Below, in pieces: positions 35,386-44,544 of a DNA stretch of 64,000 nt; position 1 is the first letter of the stretch; the number at the start of each line of letters is the position of its first letter. A program made the translations under genes and the position numbers. The stretch is from Pararhizobium_B sp963838155. Lineage in GTDB: Bacteria; Pseudomonadota; Alphaproteobacteria; Rhizobiales; Rhizobiaceae. Below the pieces are notes generated by a model. The model was not told the DNA's origin and did not search any database. It saw nothing but the letters and a program-made list of their open reading frames with translations. Location of the stretch: positions 156,979-220,978 of the forward strand of contig CAWIQE010000038.1 in assembly GCA_963838155.1 (NCBI GenBank), given 5' to 3'.

Positions 35386-36211
35386 ACGTCTCGCAGTCTC
35401 CGTCGGAAAGCTCGCCGCGATGGCGCTCATCGCGACGTGGTCGCTCTTTCCGATCCTCTTCATCGTCATGTCGTCGTTCAAGCCCGGCCGGGAGATCTTC
35501 GCGGTCCCTCCGAAATTCGTCTTCTCCCCGACCTTCGAGCACTACGCGACGCTTTGGCAACGCTGGCCGAATTTCTTCGACGGGCTCCTCAACAGCCTGA
35601 TCGTGACCGTCGGCGCGACCGTGCTGGCGGTCCTGTCGAGTTCGCTCGCGGGCTTCGCCTATTCGCGGTACCGCGGCACGCGGTTCCTCGAAGGGTCGGT
35701 CCTCTTCCTGATCGGATCCCGGCTGATCCCGCCGATCGTCGTCACCCTGCCGCTCTTCCCGGTCGTGAACAAGCTCGGCCTGAACGATACCCAGCTCGTC
35801 CTGATCCTGCTCTACGCGACCTTCTTCGTCTCGATGGGAACGCTGCTGATGCGCACCTTCATCGACCAGGTGCCGCGCGATCTCGACGAGGCCGCCATCC
35901 TCGACGGCGCCGGCCCGCTGACGGTCCTGCGCAAGGTGGTGATGCCGCTGGTCGCGCCGGGCATGCTGGCGGTGGCGGTGTTCGTCGTCGTCTTCTCGTG
36001 GAACGAGTTCCTGTTCGCCTACATCTTCACCTCCGCCCACGCCAAGACCGCACCGCTGGTGCTTTCCGAAATGATCAGCTCGGTCGACGGCGTCGACTGG
36101 GGCGTGCTCTTCGCCGCGGCGACCGTACAGCTTTTGCCCGTTCTCTTGTTCGTGGTTCTGATGAACCGGTTCCTGATCGCCGGCCTGACGGCCGGCGCGA
36201 CCAAGGGGTAG
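35375..36211 (+). CDS. ABC sugar-type importer permease (MalG/UgpE class)
   Basis: 278 residues with six helices. MSSFKPGREIFAVPPKFVFSPTFEHY near the N-terminus, SSLAGFAYSRYRG and the EAA loop LDEAAILDGAGPLTVLRKVVMPLVAPG identify the carbohydrate uptake CUT1-type permease. Second half of the transmembrane channel with the preceding gene; overlaps it by 11 nt and is followed by the binding protein. Confidence 0.92.
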   Translation: MRDRRLAVSVGKLAAMALIATWSLFPILFIVMSSFKPGREIFAVPPKFVFSPTFEHYATLWQRWPNFFDGLLNSLIVTVGATVLAVLSSSLAGFAYSRYRGTRFLEGSVLFLIGSRLIPPIVVTLPLFPVVNKLGLNDTQLVLILLYATFFVSMGTLLMRTFIDQVPRDLDEAAILDGAGPLTVLRKVVMPLVAPGMLAVAVFVVVFSWNEFLFAYIFTSAHAKTAPLVLSEMISSVDGVDWGVLFAAATVQLLPVLLFVVLMNRFLIAGLTAGATKG

Positions 36212-36239
36212 TCGTCAACATAAGGAAAGGGAGGAAGAG

Positions 36240-37529
36240 ATGACCGTAACACTGACACGCAGGCAGCTGCTCGCATCCACCGCAGCGGCAGGGGCCGCCG
36301 CTTCGTTCGCCACCATCGCCCGGGCCGCCGACAAGACGCTGAACGTCCTCTGCCACCGGGTGCACCAGACGGTGCTGACCAAGGGGGCGGCCGGCGACAT
36401 CATCAAGCCGTGGGAGGAGAAGAACAACGCCGACATCTCCTGGACGACCCTCGACAGCAACCCGCTCCAGGACCGGCTGTTCCGCGAAGCGAGCCTCGAC
36501 TCGACGGACTTCAACGTCGGCTACGTCATCGACAACCGGATGACGCCCGAGATCGCCTCGCTGTTCAAGCCTCTCGACGCGCTGCAGAAGTCCGACCCGA
36601 TCGAGGATTTCGACGACATCGCCGAGGGCCTGCGCCAGTCGATGACCGTCGGCGGCAAGCTGGTGGGCATTCCGGTGCGCCACGCCACGCAAGGCCTGTT
36701 CTACAACTCCGCCCTCCTCGAGGAGGCAGGCATCGACGGCCCCCCGGAGACGCTGGAGGATCTGGTCGCCCAGGCGAAGAAACTCACCTTCACCTCGAAG
36801 GAAGGAACGCCGGTGGTCGGCATGATTCTGGCGAGCGACCTCGCCGTCTTCCCGGTCATGTTCGCGCGCGCCTTCGGCGGCGACTTCATCGACCGCAAGT
36901 TCCAGGTCGTGCCGAACCGGGATGCGATGGAGAAGGCCCTGGCCGTCCTGGCCGACCTCTTCAAGTCGGGCGCCTTGCCCCGCAGCTATGCCGCGACGCG
37001 CAACGACGACATGGTGACCTGGATGCAGCAGGGACGCGCCGCCTTCGCCGTCCTTCCCTTCGCCCGCTACGCGCAGCTCAACGACGCCAAGCAATCGACC
37101 TATCCCGGCAAGATCAAGGTCGTCGGCTTCCCCGGTTCGAAGACGCTCGCCAAGGGCGAGGAGATGCACCCCGTCGTCGAATCCTGGGCGATGGCCATAC
37201 CGGCCAACTCGAAGGACGAAAAGCTGTCCTGGAGCTACATGCGCTACGTCTCCAGCAGGGCCGTGACGCTCGGTGCCGCCATCAACGGCAACGGCCCCGT
37301 GCGGGTGTCGACCTACGCCAACCCCAAATTCGCCGATTCCCAGCCCCAGGCGAAGGCCGAGGCGGCCGCGCTCGCAAAGGCGCGTCCGGCCTTTCCCGCC
37401 TTCCCCGAGGCGGTTCGCGCCCAGTCGACCTTCCTCGAAGAGGTGCAGCTCGCCGTCCTCGGCCGGAAATCGCCAAAGGACGCCGTCGCCGCGATCGTCG
37501 AGCGCGTCAAGCCGATGCTCCCGAGCTGA
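36240..37529 (+). CDS. ABC importer extracellular solute-binding protein (family 1)
   Basis: 429 residues. A signal with two arginines (TRRQLLAST then an Ala-rich hydrophobic part, ending near ARA-AD) suggests Tat export. The body has the family 1 layout: LNVLCHRVHQTVL, WEEKNNADISWTTLDSNPLQDRLF, IPVRHATQGLFYNSALLEEAGIDGPPETLEDL and WSYMRYVSS. GGGAGG precedes the ATG. It serves the two permeases just upstream. The ligand is not evident; the dioxygenase and dehydratase nearby suggest a sulfonate, sugar acid or similar. Confidence 0.88.
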   Translation: MTVTLTRRQLLASTAAAGAAASFATIARAADKTLNVLCHRVHQTVLTKGAAGDIIKPWEEKNNADISWTTLDSNPLQDRLFREASLDSTDFNVGYVIDNRMTPEIASLFKPLDALQKSDPIEDFDDIAEGLRQSMTVGGKLVGIPVRHATQGLFYNSALLEEAGIDGPPETLEDLVAQAKKLTFTSKEGTPVVGMILASDLAVFPVMFARAFGGDFIDRKFQVVPNRDAMEKALAVLADLFKSGALPRSYAATRNDDMVTWMQQGRAAFAVLPFARYAQLNDAKQSTYPGKIKVVGFPGSKTLAKGEEMHPVVESWAMAIPANSKDEKLSWSYMRYVSSRAVTLGAAINGNGPVRVSTYANPKFADSQPQAKAEAAALAKARPAFPAFPEAVRAQSTFLEEVQLAVLGRKSPKDAVAAIVERVKPMLPS

Positions 37530-37552
37530 GGCTCGCCAACGCGCAGGAAAAC

Positions 37553-37637
37553 GTTAAAGCCGGTTTTCCGTCCGTAAGCGCTTGAAGAAAATGGGTAGAG
37601 CCTGTCCGCGATTCCGTGAAAGCGCGGGCAGGCTCGG
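37553..37637 (+). repeat. Decayed type A plus type B repeat
   Basis: A diverged type A copy (CCGGTTTTCCGTCCG preserved, arms altered) is followed at about 37597-37635 by a type B palindrome with arms GAGCCTG and CAGGCTC. It sits between the binding protein and the convergent NTF2-like gene and could act as a bidirectional terminator. Confidence 0.6.
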
Positions 37638-37656
37638 GCGACCCGCGCCGGGAGGA

Positions 37657-38001
37657 CTATTCAGCGGGCGTCTGCTGGTGGGAGATCATCGTCCATCCGC
37701 CGCCGCGCCGCACATAGGTGCTGGAGCAGAACGCGACGTAGGGCGCCGCCTCGCCCCTCCTCCCCGTGGCCCGGTAGGCGAGCGCGAGCGCATCGCCTGC
37801 GAGCACCGTCGTCTTTTCGTCCATCCGGACGGCCTCCCATCTCGGCGCTCCCTCGAGCGCGTCGACGATCGCCTTGCCCTTCAGGATGCCCACCGGATCG
37901 GGAAACACCATTTGTGCGTCCGCGGCCATGTGGTCCCGGTAGAACTCCGGCCCGCGAAGCCAGAATCCCTCCTCCGTCTTCCACGCTGCATCGATATCCA
38001 C
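37657..38001 (-). CDS. NTF2/SnoaL-fold protein, DUF4440-like
   Basis: 114 residues. Short cone-shaped-fold protein with AAWKTEEGFWLRGPEFYRDHMAADAQMVFPDPVGILKGKAIVDAL and the end YVRRGGGWTMISHQQTP, as in DUF4440/SnoaL-like proteins. These include isomerases, cyclases and many proteins without known activity. It lies 78 nt downstream of the GntR gene on the same strand and may be co-transcribed with it. Confidence 0.82.
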   Translation of the reverse strand: MDIDAAWKTEEGFWLRGPEFYRDHMAADAQMVFPDPVGILKGKAIVDALEGAPRWEAVRMDEKTTVLAGDALALAYRATGRRGEAAPYVAFCSSTYVRRGGGWTMISHQQTPAE

Positions 38002-38079
38002 GCTCTGCTCCTTCTCTGCGGTCCGGCGTTGGCACCCCTCCTGTCCTGCCGTTTCCCTGCGGTGCCTCGACGAGCCCCG

Positions 38080-38847
38080 TCAGCGCGCCGAAGGGCGCAG
38101 CCTCCGTGCCGATGCGGTCTCGACGGGAAGACCGAGCCGCGCCGCCGTATTGAGGATGTGCGCGCGCATTTCCGCGCGTGCGCGATCCGCGTCGCCGTCG
38201 GCGATCGCCGCGAAGACGGCCCTGTGCTCGCCCTGGGCCTGCAGGCCGCGCCCTTCGATGCCGGCGGAGTTGCGCCTGGATACGGAGATGTTCTGGTGGA
38301 GGAACTGGCTGAGGAAGGTGAAGATCTTCTCGAAATAATCGTTCCGCGTGGCCTCGCAGATCGCGCGATGGAAATCGACGTCGGCCGCGATGCTTCGGTC
38401 GATGTCCTCGCCGTCGACGAACCTCTCCATCGCATCCAGCATCGCGCGCATCCTGCGTATGTCACTTTTCGCGCGGCGGCCGGCGGCAAGCGCCGCGGCT
38501 TCCGTCTCTATGCCGAGGCGCAGTTCGAGGATCTTGCCGATGCCCTGCGTCATCGAGACCGGAAAGGCCAGCTTCTCCGGCGGCAGCGCGTCGGCCACGA
38601 AGACCCCGAGCCCCTGCCGCGAAACGATCAGCCCCTCCACGGAGAGCCGCGCCAGCGCCTCGCGGACCACCGTGCGGCTGACCGACAAGTCCCGCGCCAG
38701 CGCCTGCGTCGGCGGCAGCATCTGGCCCGGGCCGATGGCGCCGGATCGGATCCGCTTCGCGAGCGCGTCCGCCACCTGGTCGACCAGGCTCGGCTGACGG
38801 CGGGCCTTGAAATCGATCCCGGACTTGGAAGGGCTCGCCATGGACAT
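38080..38847 (-). CDS. GntR-family regulator, FCD subfamily
   Basis: About 255 residues. Winged helix at about 18-90 (VADALAKRIRSGAIGPGQMLPPTQALARDLSVSRTVVREALARLSVEGL) and an FCD effector domain with DVDFHRAICEATRN and GEHRAVFAAIADGD metal ligands. Start at one of two ATGs (38847 or 38841). It is divergent from the IlvD/Edd dehydratase, with candidate TGGT/ACCA sites between them, the common arrangement for sugar-acid catabolism in rhizobia. Confidence 0.92.
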   Translation of the reverse strand: MSMASPSKSGIDFKARRQPSLVDQVADALAKRIRSGAIGPGQMLPPTQALARDLSVSRTVVREALARLSVEGLIVSRQGLGVFVADALPPEKLAFPVSMTQGIGKILELRLGIETEAAALAAGRRAKSDIRRMRAMLDAMERFVDGEDIDRSIAADVDFHRAICEATRNDYFEKIFTFLSQFLHQNISVSRRNSAGIEGRGLQAQGEHRAVFAAIADGDADRARAEMRAHILNTAARLGLPVETASARRLRPSAR

Positions 38848-38876
38848 ACCAATCTGGTTATCATATAAGCATACCA
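38848..38876. promoter_or_regulatory. Candidate GntR operator region
   Basis: ACCA-ATC-TGGT at 38848-38858 and a further ACCA at 38873-38876 give the inverted pairs ACCA-N3-TGGT and TGGT-N14-ACCA in an AT-rich stretch between divergent gntR and dehydratase genes. TGGT/ACCA half-sites are common for GntR proteins. Confidence 0.4.
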
Positions 38877-38946
38877 TAGAAAAGCTTTTCAACGAGGCTT
38901 CATGGCGAAGCTTCTATGGGCATGTCTCGGAGGAAACGCGCAAGAG

Positions 38947-40665
38947 ATGGCCGATCGGGCGAAAACGGGCATGCGCAAGGGTCTCGCCGACTACGGCGAT
39001 GCCGAGTTTTCGCTGTTCCTGCGCAAGGCCTTCATCAAGGCCATGGGATATTCCGACGAGGCGCTGGACCGGCCGATCGTCGGCATCACCAACACCTTCT
39101 CCGGCTTCAATGCCTGCCACCGGACCGTGCCGGACCTGATCGACACGATCAAGCGCGGCGTCATGCTCGCCGGCGGCCTGCCGGTCGAGTTCCCGATCGT
39201 CTCGATCCACGAATCCTTCTCCTCCCCGACCAGCATGTTCCTGCGCAACCTCATGGCGATGGACGCGGAGGAAATGATCCGGGCGCAGCCGATGGACTCG
39301 GTCGTCATGATCGGCGGCTGCGACAAGACCGTCCCGGCCCTGCTGATGGCCGCCGCCAGCGCCGACATCCCCGCGATCATGACCGTCACCGGCCCCATGA
39401 TCACCGGCCACCACAAGGGCGAGCGCCTCGGCGCATGCACCGACTGCCGCCGCCTGTGGGGCGAGTATCGCGCAGGCCGCATCGACCGTCGCGAGATCGA
39501 CGAGATCGGCGGCAAGCTGGCGCCGGGTCCCGGCACCTGCATGGTCATGGGCACGGCGAGCACCATGGCGCTCGTCACCGAGGCGATGGGCATGATGCTG
39601 CCCGGGGGCGCCGCGATCCCCGCCGTGCATGCCGACAGGCTGCGCCACGCCGAAGCGACCGGCCGCCGTGCCGTCGAGCTGGCGCGGGAGGGCCTCGCAC
39701 CCTCGGCGATCATGACCGAGCGCGCGATGAAGAACGCGCTCCGCGTCCTCCAGGCCGTCGGCGGATCGACCAACGCCGTCGTCCATCTCGCCGCGATCGC
39801 CGGTCGCCTCGGCTTCGACCTCGATCTCGATGACCTCGACCGGCTGGGACGCGAGACGCCCGTGCTCGTGGACCTGAAGCCGAGCGGCCGCCACTATATG
39901 GAGGACCTATTCGACGCCGGCGGCCTGACGACCGTCCTGCGCGAGCTGGGCGATCTCGTCGACGGCGGCTGCCCGACGGTCACCGGACGCACGCTCGGCG
40001 CCGAACGCGACGCGCAGCCCGCCTCCTTCGAGCAGGACGTCGTCCGCCCCCTGTCGAATCCCGTTCACCGGGGCGGCGGCATCCGTCTCCTGCGCGGCAA
40101 CCTCTGTCCCGGCGGCGCGATCGTCAAGCAGTCCGCCGCAAGCGCGGACCTTCTGCGCCACGAGGGCCGCGCGGTGGTCTTCACCTCGCTCGCCGACATG
40201 GCTGAGCGGCTCGACGACCCCGACCTCGACGTCGCGGCGAACGACGTCCTCGTGCTGCAGAACGCCGGCCCGATCGGCGCTCCGGGAATGCCGGAGGCCG
40301 GCTATATCCCGATCCCGCGCAAGCTCGCGGCCGCCGGGGTCAAGGACATGGTCCGCATTTCCGACGCGCGCATGAGCGGGACCGCCTTCGGCTCGATCGT
40401 CCTCCACGTTTCCCCGGAGGCCGCCGTCGGCGGGCCGCTGGCGCTTCTGCGGACCGGCGACATCGTCGCCCTCGACGTCGAAAAGGGCCGTCTCGACGGC
40501 CGCCTCGACGACGCCGAACTCGAACGGCGCCGACGGGAATGGTCGCCGCCGCCCAGAACCGGCGCCGGCCGCGGCTATCGCAAGCTCTATTTCGACGAGG
40601 TGCTGCAGGCCGAGCACGGCTGCGATTTCAATTTCCTGAGAGCACGGCCGCTCCCCCGCGGCTGA
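38947..40665 (+). CDS. IlvD/Edd-family dehydratase, probably for a sugar acid
   Basis: About 572 residues. The Fe-S cysteine positions of the family are visible: FNACHRTVPDL, VMIGGCDKTVPA and LGACTDCRRLWGEY. Further motifs are GPGTCMVMGTASTMA, GGSTNAVVHLAAIAGRLG and SDARMSGTAFGSIVLHVSPEAA. The family removes water from dihydroxyacids or aldonic acids. Divergent pairing with an FCD GntR and no ilv neighbours argue for sugar-acid catabolism. The frame opens at 38902, but the first 15 codons have low third-position GC, so ATG 38947 is preferred. Confidence 0.9.
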   Translation: MADRAKTGMRKGLADYGDAEFSLFLRKAFIKAMGYSDEALDRPIVGITNTFSGFNACHRTVPDLIDTIKRGVMLAGGLPVEFPIVSIHESFSSPTSMFLRNLMAMDAEEMIRAQPMDSVVMIGGCDKTVPALLMAAASADIPAIMTVTGPMITGHHKGERLGACTDCRRLWGEYRAGRIDRREIDEIGGKLAPGPGTCMVMGTASTMALVTEAMGMMLPGGAAIPAVHADRLRHAEATGRRAVELAREGLAPSAIMTERAMKNALRVLQAVGGSTNAVVHLAAIAGRLGFDLDLDDLDRLGRETPVLVDLKPSGRHYMEDLFDAGGLTTVLRELGDLVDGGCPTVTGRTLGAERDAQPASFEQDVVRPLSNPVHRGGGIRLLRGNLCPGGAIVKQSAASADLLRHEGRAVVFTSLADMAERLDDPDLDVAANDVLVLQNAGPIGAPGMPEAGYIPIPRKLAAAGVKDMVRISDARMSGTAFGSIVLHVSPEAAVGGPLALLRTGDIVALDVEKGRLDGRLDDAELERRRREWSPPPRTGAGRGYRKLYFDEVLQAEHGCDFNFLRARPLPRG

Positions 40666-40960
40666 CACCGGCTTCGAACGAAAGGCGCTGCGATCCGTCC
40701 GGTCGACCGAATATCCTTTCGCCGGCAAAAATGCCAAGGCTCGCCTCCGACGAACCCGAAAAAGGACGGCGAGGCTCGGGGTTGCCGCCCCCTTCTCCGT
40801 TACCGAACGATCCTGGCGGGGCGTTGAACCGTGCAGAACGAATTTTCTCCCGACGATGACGGGGCTTCCACCATCGAAGGTCCTTCGCGCAATGGCCGAT
40901 GACTGGCCAGACAGTCTATTCCAGGCGTTCCCCGACGGAAAACCTGTTCATGGAAACATT
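40666..40960. other. 295-nt intergenic region
   Basis: Convergent gap between the dehydratase and the small protein after cydC. It includes GGCTCGCC/GGCGAGG arms around 40738-40780 that could form a terminator, and a weak remnant of a type A repeat (TTCCAGG, CCGACGGAAAACC) near 40918-40945. No gene seen. Confidence 0.45.
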
Positions 40961-41224
40961 TTAGATAGCTTTGCTCTTGCGGGTCCTCGACGGCTCGCGC
41001 CTTGCGGCGGCACCCTTGGCGGCGGCACCCTTGCCCTCATCCTCGTCCGCGTGCTCCTTCGCGATGCGCATGGCGCGCAGCCGGGCCGTCTTGCGCTCGC
41101 GGGCGGCGATCTCCGCACCGATGATCTCGGTGGCGGCCCTGTTGGTCGTCTCCGCCCTGCGCTCGGCAGTGGACTTCTGGGATGCTTTCGGCTTCGACGA
41201 GATCTCGATGGCGCTGGACTTCAT
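40961..41224 (-). CDS. Small basic helical protein coupled to cydC (paralog of 59237 and 63485)
   Basis: 87 residues, Ala, Arg, Lys and Glu rich, no signal peptide. It shares the segment GAEIAARERKTARLRAMRIA with the small proteins after the two cold-shock genes (pattern E--ARE-KTARLR-AR). The C-terminus is very basic. The ATG overlaps the CydC stop by 4 nt (ATGA), so it is translated with the exporter genes. Function unknown; single-helix or coiled-coil structure expected, nucleic-acid contact is conceivable from charge. Confidence 0.75.
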   Translation of the reverse strand: MKSSAIEISSKPKASQKSTAERRAETTNRAATEIIGAEIAARERKTARLRAMRIAKEHADEDEGKGAAAKGAAARREPSRTRKSKAI

Positions 41225-42888
41225 CCCCCGGACATAGGGTGCGTCCGGCGAACGGCAACCCGCGCATCGAGCCTGACGTGCCGCGCGGTCCCGCTCCAGG
41301 CGTCGGCCTTGTGCGCCGCCACGATCAGGATCCGGTCGGAGAGGCGGTCCTGAAGGCGCTTCAGGATCCGTCGCGCCTGCGCGTCGCCGACATGCTCCGC
41401 AGGCTCGTCGAGCAGCACCACCGGCGCGGTCGAGAGCCACGCCCGGGCGAGGTTCAGTCGCTGGGCCTCGCCGAGGGAGAGCCGATCCTGCGCGATCCAG
41501 GCATCGAGGCCGCCGGCCTGCCGGATGCGCGGCGCCAGCTCCACCGCCTCGAGCGCGCCCCAGCATGCGGCCTCGGAGGCGGACGGCGCAAAGAGGTTCT
41601 CCCGCACCGTATCGGCCAGGACGGCGGCGTCGTGCAGCCCGAGAAAGGCCTGCCCCGACACGTCCCCCGGCAGCCCGTCGACCAGCAGGGACTCCCTGCG
41701 GGCGACCGGTATCCACCCGGCGATCTGCTTCAGCAAGGTCGTCTTGCCGCAACCGCTCGGGCCCGACAGGACGACGGTCTCCCCCCGCCGGCAAGTCAGG
41801 TCGACGGGGCCTGCGAGGGGGCGGCCGTCCGGCGACGTCCGTTCGAAGGCGATGAGAGACACGCACTTCGCCCGACCCTCTTCCCGCGTTTCCGCCTGCG
41901 GCGGCCGGCTTTCGGCCCCCCACGTCGCGAGCCGGCTTTCGGCGTCCTTTTCACGGACGCGGCCGGCGATCATCCGTGCCAGGCCGGCCGCGCTCTCGCC
42001 GAGCGCCAGCCATCCGAAGGCGACGAAGGCGGCGGGGAGAAGCGCGTGGCCCCGCAAGCCCTGATGCCAGCAGGCCAGCAGGACGCCGAGGGCGGCGACC
42101 GGACCCGCCATGCCGGCCGCGGCGCCGAGAAGCGCGAGATCGCGCTCGAACCCTTCCTCGCGGCGCGCCGCCTGCCGCAGCCTCGCGAAACCGGCGCGGA
42201 GGCTGTTCGCCCAGCGCCCCTCCGCGCGCAACGGCACGCGCGCGGCGAAGACGCCGCCCAGCCGTCCGGCGGCGCTCGCCCGCATGGCCCGCGCCGCCCG
42301 GCGGCGACGGCGCAGCCGCGGCAGCAAGGCGGCCGTCAGGGCCGCGCCGCCGGCCGCGACCACCGCGACCGGGAGCAAGGCCGCCAGCGGCGCGACGACG
42401 GCCGTGAGCCCCGTCAGCAGCGCAAGACCGGTGCAGAGCGCGAAACCGGGCAGGCCGAACCGCAACCGCGCGAAGTCCTTGTCGTCCACGTCGTCCAGAT
42501 AGTCCGCCAGGCGGTCCTGGCGAGCGAGCTGCCAGCCTGCGCCGAGCGCGGCGCGAGACGTCGCCATGGCGACGAACAGCCGTGTCCGCCGCTGGACCTG
42601 GTCGTGCAGGGCGGCCTTGTGCCCGGCCACGCGCTCTCCGTACCGGGCAGCCGTCCGGGACAGGGCGAAGAGGCGGACCAGCGCCGCCGGGATGTGGAAG
42701 TTGAACGCGAAAGCCGCCGGCCCCGCTCCCGCCAGCGCGACGGCCCCGAGGAACCAGGCCGACGTGCCGGCCAGGGCGATGCCGGACAGAAGCGCGACCA
42801 GCGCGAGCGCCAGCGCGATCCGCCAGGACCGGCCGCCCTGCCCGGCTTCGGCGCCGGCGGACGTCGCGGAGGAAACGCGCGCGCTCAT
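41221..42888 (-). CDS. cydC: Thiol reductant ABC exporter subunit CydC
   Basis: About 555 residues. An N-terminal transmembrane domain of six helices (SGIALAGTSAWFLGAVALAG first; LSRTAARYGERVAGHKAALHD is the CydC-type loop) is followed by an ATPase domain with Walker A LSGPSGCGKTTLLKQIAG and Walker B VVLLDEPAEH. The signature is LSLGEAQRLNLARAW instead of LSGGQ, a change that usually marks a degenerate second site. With CydD it exports cysteine/glutathione and is required for heme assembly of cytochrome bd. The start overlaps cydD by 4 nt. Confidence 0.93.
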   Translation of the reverse strand: MSARVSSATSAGAEAGQGGRSWRIALALALVALLSGIALAGTSAWFLGAVALAGAGPAAFAFNFHIPAALVRLFALSRTAARYGERVAGHKAALHDQVQRRTRLFVAMATSRAALGAGWQLARQDRLADYLDDVDDKDFARLRFGLPGFALCTGLALLTGLTAVVAPLAALLPVAVVAAGGAALTAALLPRLRRRRRAARAMRASAAGRLGGVFAARVPLRAEGRWANSLRAGFARLRQAARREEGFERDLALLGAAAGMAGPVAALGVLLACWHQGLRGHALLPAAFVAFGWLALGESAAGLARMIAGRVREKDAESRLATWGAESRPPQAETREEGRAKCVSLIAFERTSPDGRPLAGPVDLTCRRGETVVLSGPSGCGKTTLLKQIAGWIPVARRESLLVDGLPGDVSGQAFLGLHDAAVLADTVRENLFAPSASEAACWGALEAVELAPRIRQAGGLDAWIAQDRLSLGEAQRLNLARAWLSTAPVVLLDEPAEHVGDAQARRILKRLQDRLSDRILIVAAHKADAWSGTARHVRLDARVAVRRTHPMSGG

Positions 42889-44474
42889 GCCGCGCAGCTC
42901 GCGTCGGCGCGGGCGGAGAGATCGATCGTCTCGCACGCCTGCCGGGCGATGAGCGGATCGTGCGTGGCGACGATCACCAGGCGCGTACGGGAGGCCTCGA
43001 CGAGGCCTCGGCGCACCGTTTCGGCGGAGACGGGATCGAGTTTCGCGGTGGGTTCGTCCGCCAGGATGGGCCCCTCACCGAGCAGCGCCCGGGCGACCGC
43101 CAGGCGCATGCGCTGCCCGCCGGACAGAGTGTCGGCGCCCGCCGCCACCCGCGCGGCGAGCCCGCCCGGCAGGTGCGGATCGTCGAGGAGCCCCGCCGCC
43201 TGCGCGGCGCGCGCGATCCGGTCGGCGCCGGCGGAAGGCCGGGTCCACGCAATTGCGGACGAAAGATCGCCCGGCGCCACGAAGATCTCCCCGCAGACCC
43301 ACGAGACGTCCCGCAACGGCGGCCGCCCCTCGATGCCCCCTTCGAGGCCGGCGAGCGCCCTCAGGCAGGTCGACTTGCCGGATCCGCTCGGACCGGTCAA
43401 CGCCACGAGCCCCCGGCTCGGCAGCGAGCGCGCGAGCGCCGCGGCGACCCCGAGCCGCACGTCGTCGGCGAGCGCGGTTCCGCCGGCCGCCTCCTCCTCG
43501 ACGCCGAACAGCCGGTCGAAGCCGACGGCCGCCGCCGCGCCTTCCGCCTTGGCGTGGTACTGCTCGGCGAAGCGCCGGAACGGCGAAAAATACTCCGGTG
43601 CGATCATCAGGATAAAGAGGCTCTGCCAGAGATGGAGCCCGCTGAAGCCCGGCAGCTCGACGAGCCCGAGATGCCCGAGGCCGAGGAAGACCGCGAGCAC
43701 GGCGATCGATATCGACGAGAAGAAGTCGATGATGCCGGCATTGAGGAAGGCGACCCGCAAGACGTTCATCGTCGCGAGCGAATAGGCGCGCATGCGCTGC
43801 TCCAGCTTCTCCTTCTCGCGCCCGAGCGCGCCGGCGGCGACGATGGTCGGCACCGTCCGGATCCTGTCCGCGAACTGGGCGGCAAGCCGCCCCAGCGCCT
43901 GCTCCTGCTCCTCGGCCCGCGCATGGATCATGCCGCCGGCGAGGATGAAGAAGACGATCATCACCGGCGTTGCGACGAGGAGCAGCAACGCGGCCTCCCA
44001 CGAGACGACGACGATCGACGCCGCCGCCATCAGCGGTCCGACGGACAGCATCCGTCTCGCCGCGCCGTGACTGACGACCAGACGGGCCAGGTGATCCGGA
44101 TGCCGCTCCAGAGCCAGGATCCGTTCGCCGGCCGGGCGCTGCCCGAGCCGGGCGACCGGCATGCGGTCGAGCCGCTGCTCGATCGCCTCCCGCAGCCGAC
44201 CGGCGACGTCCGCTTCGCCCCGCGCCCGCCCGCGCTCGCTGAGGTAACCGAGTGCGGCGGAAACCGGCAGCATGGCGAGCGCCACCGTGAGCGCACGGCC
44301 GTCGAGCGTCCCGCCCGCGACCATGCGGCCGGCAAGCACCGCGAGCGAGCCGGAGAGCACGAGCCGGGCGGCCGTGTGGAGAACGTTCAGGAGAACGAGC
44401 CGGCGGCATGCCGGGCGGCCGGCTTCCTGTGCAAGGTCCAGGGCGGAACCGGTTTCTCGGCTGTCTAGGCGCAT
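42885..44474 (-). CDS. cydD: Thiol reductant ABC exporter subunit CydD
   Basis: 529 residues. Transmembrane domain up to about 320 with ARLVLSGSLAVLAGRMVAGG, AIEQRLDRMPVARLGQRPAGE and SLFILMIAPEYFSPFRRFAEQYHAKAEG, which is characteristic of CydD. The ATPase domain has Walker A LTGPSGSGKSTCLRALAG, a canonical signature LSGGQRMRLAVARALL and Walker B-like PILADEPTAKLD. It pairs with CydC. The ATG at 44474 has a moderate context; an in-frame extension to 44576 would cover the FixK box and is not supported. Confidence 0.93.
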   Translation of the reverse strand: MRLDSRETGSALDLAQEAGRPACRRLVLLNVLHTAARLVLSGSLAVLAGRMVAGGTLDGRALTVALAMLPVSAALGYLSERGRARGEADVAGRLREAIEQRLDRMPVARLGQRPAGERILALERHPDHLARLVVSHGAARRMLSVGPLMAAASIVVVSWEAALLLLVATPVMIVFFILAGGMIHARAEEQEQALGRLAAQFADRIRTVPTIVAAGALGREKEKLEQRMRAYSLATMNVLRVAFLNAGIIDFFSSISIAVLAVFLGLGHLGLVELPGFSGLHLWQSLFILMIAPEYFSPFRRFAEQYHAKAEGAAAAVGFDRLFGVEEEAAGGTALADDVRLGVAAALARSLPSRGLVALTGPSGSGKSTCLRALAGLEGGIEGRPPLRDVSWVCGEIFVAPGDLSSAIAWTRPSAGADRIARAAQAAGLLDDPHLPGGLAARVAAGADTLSGGQRMRLAVARALLGEGPILADEPTAKLDPVSAETVRRGLVEASRTRLVIVATHDPLIARQACETIDLSARADASCAA

Positions 44475-44544
44475 CGCGGCGGCATGTCCGGGGTGAGGTT
44501 GACGATCGACGGCCGCACCCTCGCACGCCGCCCTCCCGCCGGAG

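Noticed and set aside
41182..43785. Plus-strand open frame of 867 codons across cydC and cydD
   Set aside because: Antisense shadow; Arg/Pro/Ala-rich with no fold signature.
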